A DNA stretch of 64,000 nucleotides from Streptomyces sp. 840.1. GTDB lineage: Bacteria > Actinomycetota > Actinomycetes > Streptomycetales > Streptomycetaceae. Under the pieces are notes generated by a model. It saw only the letters and a program-made list of their open reading frames with translations, did no database searches and was not told the origin of the DNA. The first letter of the stretch is position 1. Each line of letters starts with the position of its first letter. Shown one piece after another: positions 1 through 8,104 of this stretch. Made by a program: the position numbers and the translations under genes. The stretch covers positions 1,679,001-1,743,000 of the forward strand of contig NZ_RJUU01000001.1 of NCBI RefSeq assembly GCF_003751445.1. The letters run 5' to 3'.

Positions 1-151
1 CCTCGCCCCGCTCGTCGTCCGGGTCACCGAGCCGCCGTTCCAGCTCGGCGACGCGTGCGACCACCCTGGCTTCCTGGCCGGCCGTGTGGGCTGCGCCCGG
101 GGCGTCGAAGGACACTCCGTTCGCTTCCGAGGCCGAAGTACCGATCAGCAT
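1..151 (-). CDS. Acyl-CoA dehydrogenase, N-terminal fragment cut by the window edge
   Basis: An ATG at 151 follows an RBS-like GAGAGAGGA and lies 11 bp after the stop of the upstream dehydrogenase, so the two are almost certainly co-transcribed. Only about 50 residues are in the window. They include a stretch reading RVAELERRLGDPDDERGE, which closely resembles the start of the neighbouring protein (RVAEELDRFLGDPGDP). This suggests a paralogous ACAD subunit or second copy, perhaps forming a hetero-oligomer. Seen: start, RBS and local similarity. Inferred: family and function. The catalytic domain lies outside the window. Confidence 0.65.
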   Translation of the reverse strand, partial: MLIGTSASEANGVSFDAPGAAHTAGQEARVVARVAELERRLGDPDDERGE

Positions 152-162
152 GGCGTCCTCTC

Positions 163-1941
163 TCAACTCGTGCCGGCAGTTGCGCCGGTGCTTTCCAGCG
201 GGAGCGGTTCCGGCAGCCGCTGGGGCAGCAGCGAGAACAGCTCTCCGGTCCGGCGGCCGGCCCGCAGATGCGCCAGCAGCCCTTCGTACGCCTCGGCGTC
301 CCCGCTGCCCGGCTCTCCGAGCCGTTCGAGGATCCGGCCGAGCGCGGCACGCAGCCACAGTCCGTCCTGCCACAGCGCGGCGGTGCCGCCGCCGCCGGCC
401 GCCGCGCCCGAGCTGTGCAGCCACAGGCCGAGGCAGGCCGCCCCCGCGTAGCAGAGCGTGTAGCGGCGGGCCAGGTCGAAGACCTCCGGCTCCACCTCAC
501 CGGCCGGGCTCTGCCGGCTCTCCATCTCGGCGTGCACCCGGCGCTCCACGGCGACGAGCCGCTCGGCGGACTCGACCGCCCCGCGGAGCGCCGGGTTCTC
601 CCCGGCCCGCCGGCTCAGCTCGGCGACGGAGGCGTCGAGGCCCGCCAGTACGCCGCTGCCGTGGCGGGCGACCAGCGAGAGCCGGGCCGGGTCCAGCGCC
701 GGGACCGGCGCCGACAGGTCGTAGGCCGCCACCGCTCCCGCGCTGTCGCCGGTACCGCGCCGTCTGCCGCGCACCAGCGAACGGAACTGGTTGATAAGGG
801 AGTTGAGGTTGACCAGCGTGTTGCCGTCGAAGAGTCCGACGATCCGGTGGTCGCGCTCGATCTTCTGGAACATCCCGCCCGCGTACACGCCCTTGAGGAA
901 CGCGCGGGCGCCGAGCACCCGGGTCAGGGCGGCGAGCACGGCCTCGGTGCCGCTGGGCAGCAGGTACTTGGTCACGGCCGCGGTGACACTGAGCTCGTCC
1001 GTCTGGGTGTGCACGGCGCGGGCCGCGAACACGGCGAGCGCCTCGTGCAGCAGCACGTCGGCCGCCGCGGTGCTCAGCACCGACCTGGCCTGCGGGAGGT
1101 CGATCAGGTGCCGGCCGTAGAGCTCGCGCTCCTCGGCGAAGTCCACGGCGATCCGCAGCCCGTGGTCGGCGGCGCCCAGGGAGAGCGAGGCGCACATGGT
1201 GCGGGTGAGCTGCAGGGCCTTGAGCACCGTCTCCAGGCCGCCGCCCTCGGTGCCGACCAGGTCCTCCCGGTCCACCCGGGCGCCGTCGAAGGCGATCCCG
1301 GAGATGTCGGCCCCCCGGATGCCGTGCGTGCGGACCTTGGGCAGGTGGCGGTAGCTCCCGGGGCCGAGCTTCCGCTTGTCGACCAGCAGAACGCTGAAGC
1401 CGCGCGGCCCGCCCGCCGGGTCGGTGCGGGTGAGCAGGGAGAACACGCTGCCCCGGGTGGCGTTGTTGATCAGCCACTTCTCGCCGCTGACCAGCCACCC
1501 GTCCGCCTCGACCGCACCCGTCACCTCACCGGCCAGCAGATCGCTGCCGTGGGCCCGTTCGGTGAGCCCGAGCGAGACGGGCACACCGGCCCGGATGTCC
1601 GCGCCGAGCCGCCGCGCCTGTTCCGGCGTACCGGACACCCATACGCACACCCCGCCGAGGTAGGTCTTGCCATGGCCGACGGCCACCGTCAGATCCCGCC
1701 GGGCGACCGTGCGCATGAGCTGCAGGACCTGTTCGTAACTGCGCAGCCGTCCGCCGTGCTCGACCGGCACGTAGTAGTCGGTGAGCCCCCACTCCTCCAG
1801 CTGTCGGCAGATGTCGGCGGGGAACTCCTCCTTCTCGTCCAGCTCCACGCAGCGCGTGTGGGAGAACGGGCGGGCGGGGTCGCCCGGGTCGCCGAGGAAG
1901 CGGTCGAGCTCCTCGGCGACCCGGTAGGCCGGTTGCTCCAT
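163..1941 (-). CDS. Acyl-CoA/acyl-ACP dehydrogenase with C-terminal extension
   Basis: This is a 592-residue flavoprotein of the acyl-CoA dehydrogenase fold. The N-terminal helical domain is at about 1-120, the middle beta domain at about 120-240 (SLGLTERAHGSDL, EKWLINNATRGS), and the FAD-binding helical domain at about 240-400 (MCASLSLGAADHGLRIAVDFAEERELYG). At the position of the usual YEGT catalytic-base motif it reads LFDGNTLVN, so Asp replaces Glu. About 190 further residues follow, longer than the usual 380-400, as in ACADs that work on carrier-bound fatty acids. It starts one base after the stop of the fatty acyl-AMP ligase. The likely job is alpha,beta-desaturation of the acyl chain that ligase activates. 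The exact substrate is unknown. Confidence 0.85.
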   Translation of the reverse strand: MEQPAYRVAEELDRFLGDPGDPARPFSHTRCVELDEKEEFPADICRQLEEWGLTDYYVPVEHGGRLRSYEQVLQLMRTVARRDLTVAVGHGKTYLGGVCVWVSGTPEQARRLGADIRAGVPVSLGLTERAHGSDLLAGEVTGAVEADGWLVSGEKWLINNATRGSVFSLLTRTDPAGGPRGFSVLLVDKRKLGPGSYRHLPKVRTHGIRGADISGIAFDGARVDREDLVGTEGGGLETVLKALQLTRTMCASLSLGAADHGLRIAVDFAEERELYGRHLIDLPQARSVLSTAAADVLLHEALAVFAARAVHTQTDELSVTAAVTKYLLPSGTEAVLAALTRVLGARAFLKGVYAGGMFQKIERDHRIVGLFDGNTLVNLNSLINQFRSLVRGRRRGTGDSAGAVAAYDLSAPVPALDPARLSLVARHGSGVLAGLDASVAELSRRAGENPALRGAVESAERLVAVERRVHAEMESRQSPAGEVEPEVFDLARRYTLCYAGAACLGLWLHSSGAAAGGGGTAALWQDGLWLRAALGRILERLGEPGSGDAEAYEGLLAHLRAGRRTGELFSLLPQRLPEPLPLESTGATAGTS

Positions 1942-1942
1942 G

Positions 1943-3733
1943 TCAGACCGCCGCTTCCAGTGGGCGGTCGGTGGCGTCGGCGACGGCCTCCCGGACCGCG
2001 GGCTCCAGCACCTCGTACAGCGGGGTGAGCGCGCCCTGCAGGAAGAGCTTGCGCATCAGGGTGCGCTGGATCTTGCCGCTGGTGGTCTTGCGGATGGTGC
2101 CGGGGCGTACCAGCACCACGTTGCCGGCGGAGACGTTGAACTCCTTGCCGATCAGGCTCTGGGCGCCGGTGGCGACCGCCCGCAGATCGGTGCTGACGGC
2201 GCTGGCCCTGACCTCCTGGACGATGATCAGGTGCTCCCGGTCGGTCTCGACCGAGAACACCGCGCCCGAACCGAAGCCGAGTGAGCCGTCGCTGGACTGG
2301 ACGGCGCGTTCGACGTCCTGCGGGTAGAGGTTGCGGCCGGCGAAGATGACGATCTCCTTGAGCCGGCCGGTGACGTACAGCTGGCCGTCCTCCAGGGCTC
2401 CGAGGTCGCCGGTGCGCAGCCAGCCGCCGTCGTCGCGGTTTCCTTCGGCGTCGGTGATGTGCGCGTCGAAGATCTCCTCGTTGGTCAGCGGGCGCTTCCA
2501 GTACCCGCTCGCGACGCTGTCGCCCTTGACCCAGATCTCGCCGACGCCGCCCTGCGGCTGCTCCAGGAAGGTCTCCGGGTCGACGATCCGCACCTCGAAG
2601 TCCTCGGCGTGCACCACGCCGCTGCTGACCAGGGTCCGGGAGGGTCCGCCCTCCGCCGGGACACCGAGCCGGCCCTGTTCCAGGGCGGCCGGGTCGACGG
2701 CACGGTTCACCGGGCTGAGTCCGAGCGGGGTGCCCGACACGAGCAGGGTGGTCTCCGCCATGCCGTAGCAGGGGAAGAAGGACTCGGCCCGGAAGCCCGT
2801 CGGGGCGAAGCGCTCGGTGAAGGCCCGCACCGTCTCGCGCCGGATCGGCTCCGCCCCGTTGGCGGCGGCCGTCCAGCGGGACAGGTCCAGGGTCCCCAGT
2901 TGCTCGTCGGTGACGCGCCGCACGCACAGGTCGAAGGCGAAGTTGGGTCCGCCGCCGATCGTCACGCCGTAGTCGTCGATCATCTTCAGCCAGCGGTAGG
3001 GCCGCCGGAGGAAGGACGTCGGGGACATCAGGGCCGCCGAACCGCCGATGTAGAGCGGGTGCAGGATGTGCCCGATGAGCCCCATGTCGTGGTAGAAGGG
3101 CAGCCAGCCACCGAAGCGGGACTCGCTGGTGGTGCCGGCCGAGCGCTGGATCGCCGCCTCGTTGGCCAGCAGGTTGCCGTGCGAGACCATGACGCCCTTG
3201 GGGTCGCTGGTCGAGCCGGATGTGTACTGCAGGAACGCCAGGTCCTGCGGGTTCAGCGACGGCTGGACGTAGGCACCCGCGTCGCCGAGCGTCGTGTCGT
3301 CGGTGGCCAGGCACAGGACGTCGTTCATGCCCTCTGCGGCCAGCCAGGCGGATATCTCCGGGGCCTGGGCGGAGTCGGTGAGCACCACCCGCACCTCGGC
3401 GTCCCGCAGGATGCCGGAGACCCGGGCGAAGTGCTGGCCCTGCTCGGTGGGGAGCGTGGCGGGCACGGCGACGGCGCCCGCGTACAGGCACGCGGTGAAC
3501 GCCTTGATGAAGTCGGTGCCCGAGGGGTAGAGAAGCAGCACCTGCCGGCCCGCGGCCCGGTTCTCCTGGAGCAGCGAGGCTATCCGGCGCGCTTCCCGGT
3601 CGAGCCCGGCGTACGTCAGGTGTTCCGGGGCCGAACCCCCGGTGTCGTCCCGCAGGAAGATGAAGGCGTCCTCGGCGCCGAGCGCGGCGGTACGCGTCAG
3701 GACGAGTTCCGTAAAGGTTCGGAAGCTTGTCAA
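1943..3733 (-). CDS. Fatty acyl-AMP ligase (FAAL) 1
   Basis: This 596-residue ANL-family enzyme would activate a fatty acid as acyl-adenylate and pass it to an acyl carrier protein. The P-loop-like motif FLQYTSGSTSDPKGVMVSH is near residue 165. The motifs GWLPFYHDMGLIGH, IGGGPNFAFDLCVRR and CYGMAETTLL are characteristic of FAALs rather than acyl-CoA ligases, and the C-terminal GWLRTGDLG and RTTSGKIQRTLMRK motifs are intact. The start is a TTG preceded by AGGGAA; there is no better in-frame ATG. It is the first gene of a leftward transcript with two ACAD genes. A closely similar paralogue lies at 31483-33270. The cognate ACP is probably one of the two at 24 kb. Confidence 0.93.
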   Translation of the reverse strand: MTSFRTFTELVLTRTAALGAEDAFIFLRDDTGGSAPEHLTYAGLDREARRIASLLQENRAAGRQVLLLYPSGTDFIKAFTACLYAGAVAVPATLPTEQGQHFARVSGILRDAEVRVVLTDSAQAPEISAWLAAEGMNDVLCLATDDTTLGDAGAYVQPSLNPQDLAFLQYTSGSTSDPKGVMVSHGNLLANEAAIQRSAGTTSESRFGGWLPFYHDMGLIGHILHPLYIGGSAALMSPTSFLRRPYRWLKMIDDYGVTIGGGPNFAFDLCVRRVTDEQLGTLDLSRWTAAANGAEPIRRETVRAFTERFAPTGFRAESFFPCYGMAETTLLVSGTPLGLSPVNRAVDPAALEQGRLGVPAEGGPSRTLVSSGVVHAEDFEVRIVDPETFLEQPQGGVGEIWVKGDSVASGYWKRPLTNEEIFDAHITDAEGNRDDGGWLRTGDLGALEDGQLYVTGRLKEIVIFAGRNLYPQDVERAVQSSDGSLGFGSGAVFSVETDREHLIIVQEVRASAVSTDLRAVATGAQSLIGKEFNVSAGNVVLVRPGTIRKTTSGKIQRTLMRKLFLQGALTPLYEVLEPAVREAVADATDRPLEAAV

Positions 3734-3812
3734 CGTCTTTCCCTGGCCTCTCCGAGATCCGTCGGCACTGAGCCGGCGAAGGGTGTTCGGACAGGTCCGA
3801 TCGTGGGTGCGC

Positions 3813-3823
3813 GCGCTAAGGCA
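3813..3823 (-). promoter_or_regulatory. Weak copy of the cluster TTAGC element upstream of FAAL 1
   Basis: Read on the minus strand this is TGCCTTAGCGC, about 80 bp before the ligase start. It resembles the TTTAGC elements at 6712, 13112, 28707 and 34301 but has a mismatch in the core. It is listed as a candidate only. Confidence 0.3.
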
Positions 3824-3870
3824 TCGCTTGTGCCACCTGGGAAGTCGCCCCCTGCCGGGAGCACGCGCAA

Positions 3871-3908
3871 GCCTGCCGTCCGCCCCGGGGGATGGGCGGA
3901 CGGCAGGC
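3871..3908 (-). terminator. Hairpin terminator after the FkbH-like gene
   Basis: There is a perfect 15-bp inverted repeat (arms 3871-3885 and 3894-3908, starting GCCTGCCGTCC) with an 8-base loop, 27 bp beyond the stop of the FkbH-like gene. It separates the hemerythrin/FkbH operon from the FAAL/ACAD operon. There is no clear U tract, as is common in Streptomyces. Confidence 0.7.
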
Positions 3909-3934
3909 GGTCGGTGGGGCGCTCGGCGGGCCCG

Positions 3935-5866
3935 TCAGCCGGTACCGGACCCGAACGCGGCGTCGAGGGTCACATGGCCGGGAACCTGCGGGAGGACGTC
4001 GAGCGCGTGGCGGAAGACGAGGTGGCCGTCGGCGCTCTCGGACGTGGTGCCGAAGCCGAGCGACGGGAGGAAGTCGCGCACCTTGAGGTTCTTCGCCGTC
4101 GGCAGGTAGGCGCCGTGCACCGCGGGCGCCCCGGTGTCCCTGGCGTGCGCCAGCAGGGCGGCGAGCGCGGCCTGTTCGATGCCCCGGGCGAAGACCCGGC
4201 AGCTGAGGAGGACGTTGTCGATGTGCAGGCCGTCCGGTTCGCGGTGCGCGAACAGGGCCCCCACGACGCCGTTGTCCCCGAAGCGGTCGCGGGCGCGGAC
4301 GGCGAGCACGAGGTGGTCCGGGGAGTCGAGCCGTTCCTGGACGTCGGCCTTCTGCAGCCGTTGGGTGGTCAGGTTGAACTGATTGGTGCGCAGGGTGATC
4401 TGGGCGATCCGGGCGAGCTCGTGGGGCCGTACCGGCGAGAGCTCGACGCGCACGTCCAGTTCCCGCAGGTAGTCGGTCATCGATCCGGCGCTGTCCAGGA
4501 GGTCCCGGCGTCCGGCGTCCGCCCGGTACTGACCGGCCCGGTCCCGGTCGGCGTCGGTCAGCTCGCGCGTGTCGAACCAGCCGTCGGCGAGCAGCCGGCC
4601 GATGTGCAGGGCGGGCTCCTCGTCGAGGCGGACCACGGCGGTGTCGGGCAGGTTCGCGGCGACGAGCCCGCACTCGAAGGGTGAGTCGTCCGCGAAGACC
4701 AGGCTGTCCACGCCCAGGTTGAGCCGCTCCGCGATGGCGCGGATATTGCCGTCCTTGGGCTGCCAGTTGGCGCTGATCGCCACGAAGTCGTCCTCGCGCA
4801 GCCGCATGTCCGGGTGGTCACGCAGTACGTCGATGACGGCGTCCTGGTCGTTCTTGCTGCAGACGGCGAGGAGCACCCCCTGGGAGCCGATCTGCTTGAC
4901 GACCTGCTGGAACGCGCCGAACGCCGCGCCTCGGTAGGTCGTCGCCGCCGCGATGCCGCCGGGGCCGTCGTCGCCCAGGATGCCGTCCCACAGGGTGTTG
5001 TCCAGGTCGACGACCAGCACCTTCTTGGTCCGGCCGCGCAGGGCACGGGCCAGGTGGCCGATCTCGCGGGCGTAGCGGGCCAGCAGCTCCGCACCGAGAT
5101 GCACCCCGGCGTAGGCGGCGAGCCGGCTGTCGCGCACCGGTCCGGACTCCGCGATCAGCGGATCGAGGTCGACCACGTGCACGCGCGGGTGCTCCAGCGC
5201 CAGGCGCAGCAGACCCGCGTTGAACTCACGCCACTTCAGGGACAGTTCGCTGCGCGAACGGTGGTCGACCAGCTGCCGGGTGTGCGCGGTCAGCAGCGGC
5301 AGGGTGTTGAGCACCAGCACCCCGGAGCCGTGGCTCACGTACTGCTCGACGAGTCCGCCGATGAGGCGGAGCTTCGCGTCCAGGGCCTCGGACACATCGC
5401 CCGGCGTCCAGGGGGAGGGCAGTTCGTCGAAGACGATCTGCGCGTCGAGCAGGCACAGCGCGAGGTCGGTGTCCGGCGCGTACAGCGGGCTCCCGGTGTC
5501 GCGCAGATCGCGCAGCCAGGCGTCGTGCTCCCCCGGTACCAGCCGCAGCGGCATACCGTGCCGGGCGAGCTCCGCGGCCAGCGGGGCGCCGAGCGCGTCC
5601 AGGGTGCCGTGGCCGGTCACGGCGGCGGTCAACGGCACCGCACCTGGGTGGAGTTCGCGGATCGCCTCGGGTGCCGTCCTGGCCAGCAGCCCGCCGGCCC
5701 TGGCCAGCCCCTTCCAGCCGTCGTCCGTCTGCGCGATCTCGGCGAGCAGCCCCGGGACCCGGGGGTACTCCGCCGCGATCCGGCCCTCGTCGTGCAGAGC
5801 GCGCAGCCGGGCCGACGCGTCGGCCCGGGTGGTCTCCGTGGGCGTCGGCGCTGTGGGTGCTGTCAC
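3935..5866 (-). CDS. FkbH-like HAD-IIIC glyceryl transferase/phosphatase
   Basis: This 643-residue protein starts at a GTG with a strong AGGAGG 8 bases upstream. Its N-terminal half (about 1-275) resembles the SGNH-like region seen in long FkbH homologues. The HAD core begins at KKVLVVDLDNTLWDG (nucleophile Asp287, acid Asp289) and continues with CSKNDQDAV and FADDSPFE. The C-terminal ~160 residues resemble a GNAT fold. FkbH-type enzymes take 1,3-bisphosphoglycerate and place a glyceryl unit on an ACP, which can become methoxymalonyl, hydroxymalonyl or tetronate precursors. The usual partner 3-hydroxyacyl dehydrogenase and O-methyltransferase (FkbK/FkbG) are not beside it, so its product may be glyceryl-ACP itself, or the family member may have another role. 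It overlaps the hemerythrin gene by 4 bp. Confidence 0.85.
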   Translation of the reverse strand: MTAPTAPTPTETTRADASARLRALHDEGRIAAEYPRVPGLLAEIAQTDDGWKGLARAGGLLARTAPEAIRELHPGAVPLTAAVTGHGTLDALGAPLAAELARHGMPLRLVPGEHDAWLRDLRDTGSPLYAPDTDLALCLLDAQIVFDELPSPWTPGDVSEALDAKLRLIGGLVEQYVSHGSGVLVLNTLPLLTAHTRQLVDHRSRSELSLKWREFNAGLLRLALEHPRVHVVDLDPLIAESGPVRDSRLAAYAGVHLGAELLARYAREIGHLARALRGRTKKVLVVDLDNTLWDGILGDDGPGGIAAATTYRGAAFGAFQQVVKQIGSQGVLLAVCSKNDQDAVIDVLRDHPDMRLREDDFVAISANWQPKDGNIRAIAERLNLGVDSLVFADDSPFECGLVAANLPDTAVVRLDEEPALHIGRLLADGWFDTRELTDADRDRAGQYRADAGRRDLLDSAGSMTDYLRELDVRVELSPVRPHELARIAQITLRTNQFNLTTQRLQKADVQERLDSPDHLVLAVRARDRFGDNGVVGALFAHREPDGLHIDNVLLSCRVFARGIEQAALAALLAHARDTGAPAVHGAYLPTAKNLKVRDFLPSLGFGTTSESADGHLVFRHALDVLPQVPGHVTLDAAFGSGTG

Positions 5867-6591
5867 GGCTTCGTCCTCCTCGCTGTCGCTCCGGCGCGGC
5901 CGGCCGGCCGCGTCCCGTGAAGCCCGGCCCTCGCGCGTCGGTGCAGCCCCTTGCCCGCGACGCGCCACAGCAGCCGCACGGGACCGGGCAGCCGGCCGAG
6001 GAACTCGTCGTAGTGCTCGGGACCCGCGGCGACGGCCATGGCACCGAGCATGTAGATCCGCTTGTCCTTGGGCACGGCGTCCCGGCCGCGCTCGCTCAGC
6101 CGTCCCCACTCCTCGGCGGTGAACCGGCCGGGCACCAGCGGAAGGATGTGCTGCTCCTCGTCCGCGAGGTGTTCGTCCAGGGCCGGCAGGAGTTCGGCGC
6201 ACGCGCGGGCGAGTACGTCGCGCAGGACGGGGTCCGCCGTGTCCCGCCAGCGGGGCAGGACTTCGGCCACCTGCCCGAGGGACCGGGCGATCCGTTCGTG
6301 CTGCCGCTCCATCCGTAGCAGCAGCGCGGGTTCGACCTCCGGGTCCCCTTCCAGTCGGGGCCAGACCAGCTCGTCCTCGGCAAGGTGGTGTTCCTCCAGC
6401 ATCGTGTCGAGTGCTTCGAGGTGGGCCGCCACGATCCTGCTGCGCCCGGTGTCCTCGGCGTCGACCGCCCCCACCAGGGCGGCCGCGGTCCGGTACTCCT
6501 GTTGGAACAGCCGGTGCACGACCACCATCTCGCCGGTGTCCGGCTCGCTCGACCGCCGCTTGGCCGCCATTTCCCTCACCCTGGCCTTCAT
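5863..6591 (-). CDS. Hemerythrin HHE-domain protein
   Basis: This 242-residue protein has the four-helix hemerythrin pattern of iron ligands: His in VVHRLFQQEY, the pair in LEEHHLAEDE, QHERIARS, and LDEHLADEEQHI. Such proteins bind a di-iron centre and may sense or carry oxygen, nitric oxide or iron. Its stop overlaps the start of the FkbH-like gene, so the two are translationally coupled, which is an unusual pairing. The first ATG (6591) has only a weak RBS. The internal ATG at 6570 follows GGTGAGGG and is a plausible alternative start. The C-terminal ~50 residues are basic and low in complexity. Its role in the cluster is unknown. Confidence 0.8.
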   Translation of the reverse strand: MKARVREMAAKRRSSEPDTGEMVVVHRLFQQEYRTAAALVGAVDAEDTGRSRIVAAHLEALDTMLEEHHLAEDELVWPRLEGDPEVEPALLLRMERQHERIARSLGQVAEVLPRWRDTADPVLRDVLARACAELLPALDEHLADEEQHILPLVPGRFTAEEWGRLSERGRDAVPKDKRIYMLGAMAVAAGPEHYDEFLGRLPGPVRLLWRVAGKGLHRRARAGLHGTRPAGRAGATARRTKP

Positions 6592-6772
6592 GATCGGTCC
6601 GTTGCCCCGGAGTCTGGCCGGGGCCTCTTAAGGGGGACTTGTGCCGTGTGGTCCAGCGGATCCACGGGGACTCCCCCGGCACGGGGCCGCCGTGCGGCGG
6701 CGCGGGTGCAAGCCGTCCTTTAGCCGGGCGCCCGAAGGTCGGTGCCGACCGTAACTTCGCTGGAGAGGACGG
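6592..6772. promoter_or_regulatory. Divergent promoter region with TTTAGC element (6712-6727)
   Basis: This 181-bp region separates the leftward hemerythrin operon from the rightward monooxygenase/P450 operon. GCCGTCCTTTAGCCGG at 6712-6727 matches a motif seen in other intergenic regions of the cluster. GTAACT near 6751 could be a -10 box for the rightward operon. Confidence 0.45.
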
Positions 6773-8044
6773 GTGATGACAGCGGCTCTGGAAGCACAGG
6801 TCTGCGTGGTGGGAGGGGGGCCCGCAGGGCTCACCCTCGCCCTCGAACTGGCCCGAAGGTCCGTATCCGTTGTCGTGGTCGAACAGAGCGGCCGGTTCGA
6901 CCGCTCGTTCCGCGGCGAGTCCATATCGCCCGACTCGGTGTGGCTGCTCGAACGCATGGGTCTGCTGGAAGGGCTGCGGGAATCCACCCTGGAGACCCGC
7001 CACATGGAGATCACCGACGGCGGGCGCACCGTCCTGAGCGCGGACTTCTCCGACTTCGACCAGCCCTGCCCGTACCCGATGGAGCTGCCGCAGCCACCGC
7101 TGCTGGAGGCGCTGGCCGAGGCGGGCGGCGCGCTGCCCGGGTTCAAGCTGCTGCGCCGCGCCACCGCCGTATCGCTGCTGCGCGACGGTACGACGGTCTC
7201 CGGGGTCAGGTGCAAGGGGCAGGACGGAGAGTTCGACGTCCGCGCCGCACTGACGGTGGGGGCGGACGGGCGGTTCAGCAAGATCCGCGAGATGTCCGAG
7301 CTGCCGTACCGAAAGGTGCCGCTGGAGCGGGACTTCGTCTGGTTCAAGGTGCGGCGCCCCGACGTCTGGGACGGTCACACCTACCGGGTGCGGATCATCG
7401 AGGACCGGCACGGCCTCTTCATCCCCACAGTGCCCGACCTGGTGCGGGTCGGCTTCAACATCCCCAAGGGCGGGCTGCGGGAGCTGCGGGCGGGAGGCAT
7501 CTCGGGCCTGCACGAGCGGATGGACGAACTGGCCCCGGAGATCTCCGCCGGCGTGCGGGAGTCCGTCACCTCCTGGTCCGACACCTCCATGCTGGACATC
7601 TTCACCACCGTGGTGCCCCGTTGGTCCCGGCCCGGCCTGGTCCTCATCGGTGACGCCGCGCACACCCTGACACCCGTGCTCGGCCAGGGCGTCAACCACG
7701 CGATCACCGACGCCGCGGTACTGGCCCGGCAGGTCGCCGGCGCGTTCACCGGGAACGGCTCCGGCGACACCACCGAGGCCCTGAACCGGGCCACCCTCGA
7801 CTTCCAGCGGGAGCGGGAGGACTCCGTGGCGATGGCCCGCTCCATCCAGCTGCGCCAGGAGAAGGCGTTCGCGCTGTCCGGGCGCATCCCCGGCATGCTC
7901 AGGCGTTCCGTGTACCGGCTCGTCAACTCCAACGGCCGGCTCAAGCGGAAGATCCTCTCCGGCGTGTACTACCCGCTCCAGGAGGCGGACAAGGTCCGTC
8001 CCTTCGAGACGGCTCCCCGGCCGGCGGCTTCGCCCGCCCGATGA
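6773..8044 (+). CDS. FAD-dependent aromatic-hydroxylase-type monooxygenase
   Basis: This 423-residue group A flavoprotein monooxygenase has the Rossmann motif VVGGGPAGLTLALELA near the N-terminus. The second FAD motif, GDAAHTLTPVLGQGVNHAITDA, is near residue 295. These enzymes hydroxylate electron-rich aromatic or quinoid substrates with NAD(P)H and O2. Two starts are adjacent (GTG 6773, ATG 6776) behind GGAGAGGA. It precedes a P450 by 60 bp, presumably in one operon. Because the cluster also has a type III PKS and C-methyltransferase, it could act like SrsC, which oxidises type III PKS alkylresorcinols to quinols. That analogy is inference. Confidence 0.88.
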   Translation: MMTAALEAQVCVVGGGPAGLTLALELARRSVSVVVVEQSGRFDRSFRGESISPDSVWLLERMGLLEGLRESTLETRHMEITDGGRTVLSADFSDFDQPCPYPMELPQPPLLEALAEAGGALPGFKLLRRATAVSLLRDGTTVSGVRCKGQDGEFDVRAALTVGADGRFSKIREMSELPYRKVPLERDFVWFKVRRPDVWDGHTYRVRIIEDRHGLFIPTVPDLVRVGFNIPKGGLRELRAGGISGLHERMDELAPEISAGVRESVTSWSDTSMLDIFTTVVPRWSRPGLVLIGDAAHTLTPVLGQGVNHAITDAAVLARQVAGAFTGNGSGDTTEALNRATLDFQREREDSVAMARSIQLRQEKAFALSGRIPGMLRRSVYRLVNSNGRLKRKILSGVYYPLQEADKVRPFETAPRPAASPAR

Positions 8045-8104
8045 GCCCTCACCACGGCCAGGGACTCCCTTCTCCGGCCCCCTCACAGAGAACAGGACGT
8101 GAAG

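Noticed and set aside
1940..4684. Plus-strand frames across the FAAL 1 and FkbH genes
   Set aside because: They read as repetitive Arg/Gly/Val-rich protein typical of antisense high-GC sequence, and the minus strand carries clear ANL and HAD motifs.
7381..7944. Antisense frame inside the FAD monooxygenase gene
   Set aside because: No recognisable domain; the opposite strand encodes conserved FAD motifs.
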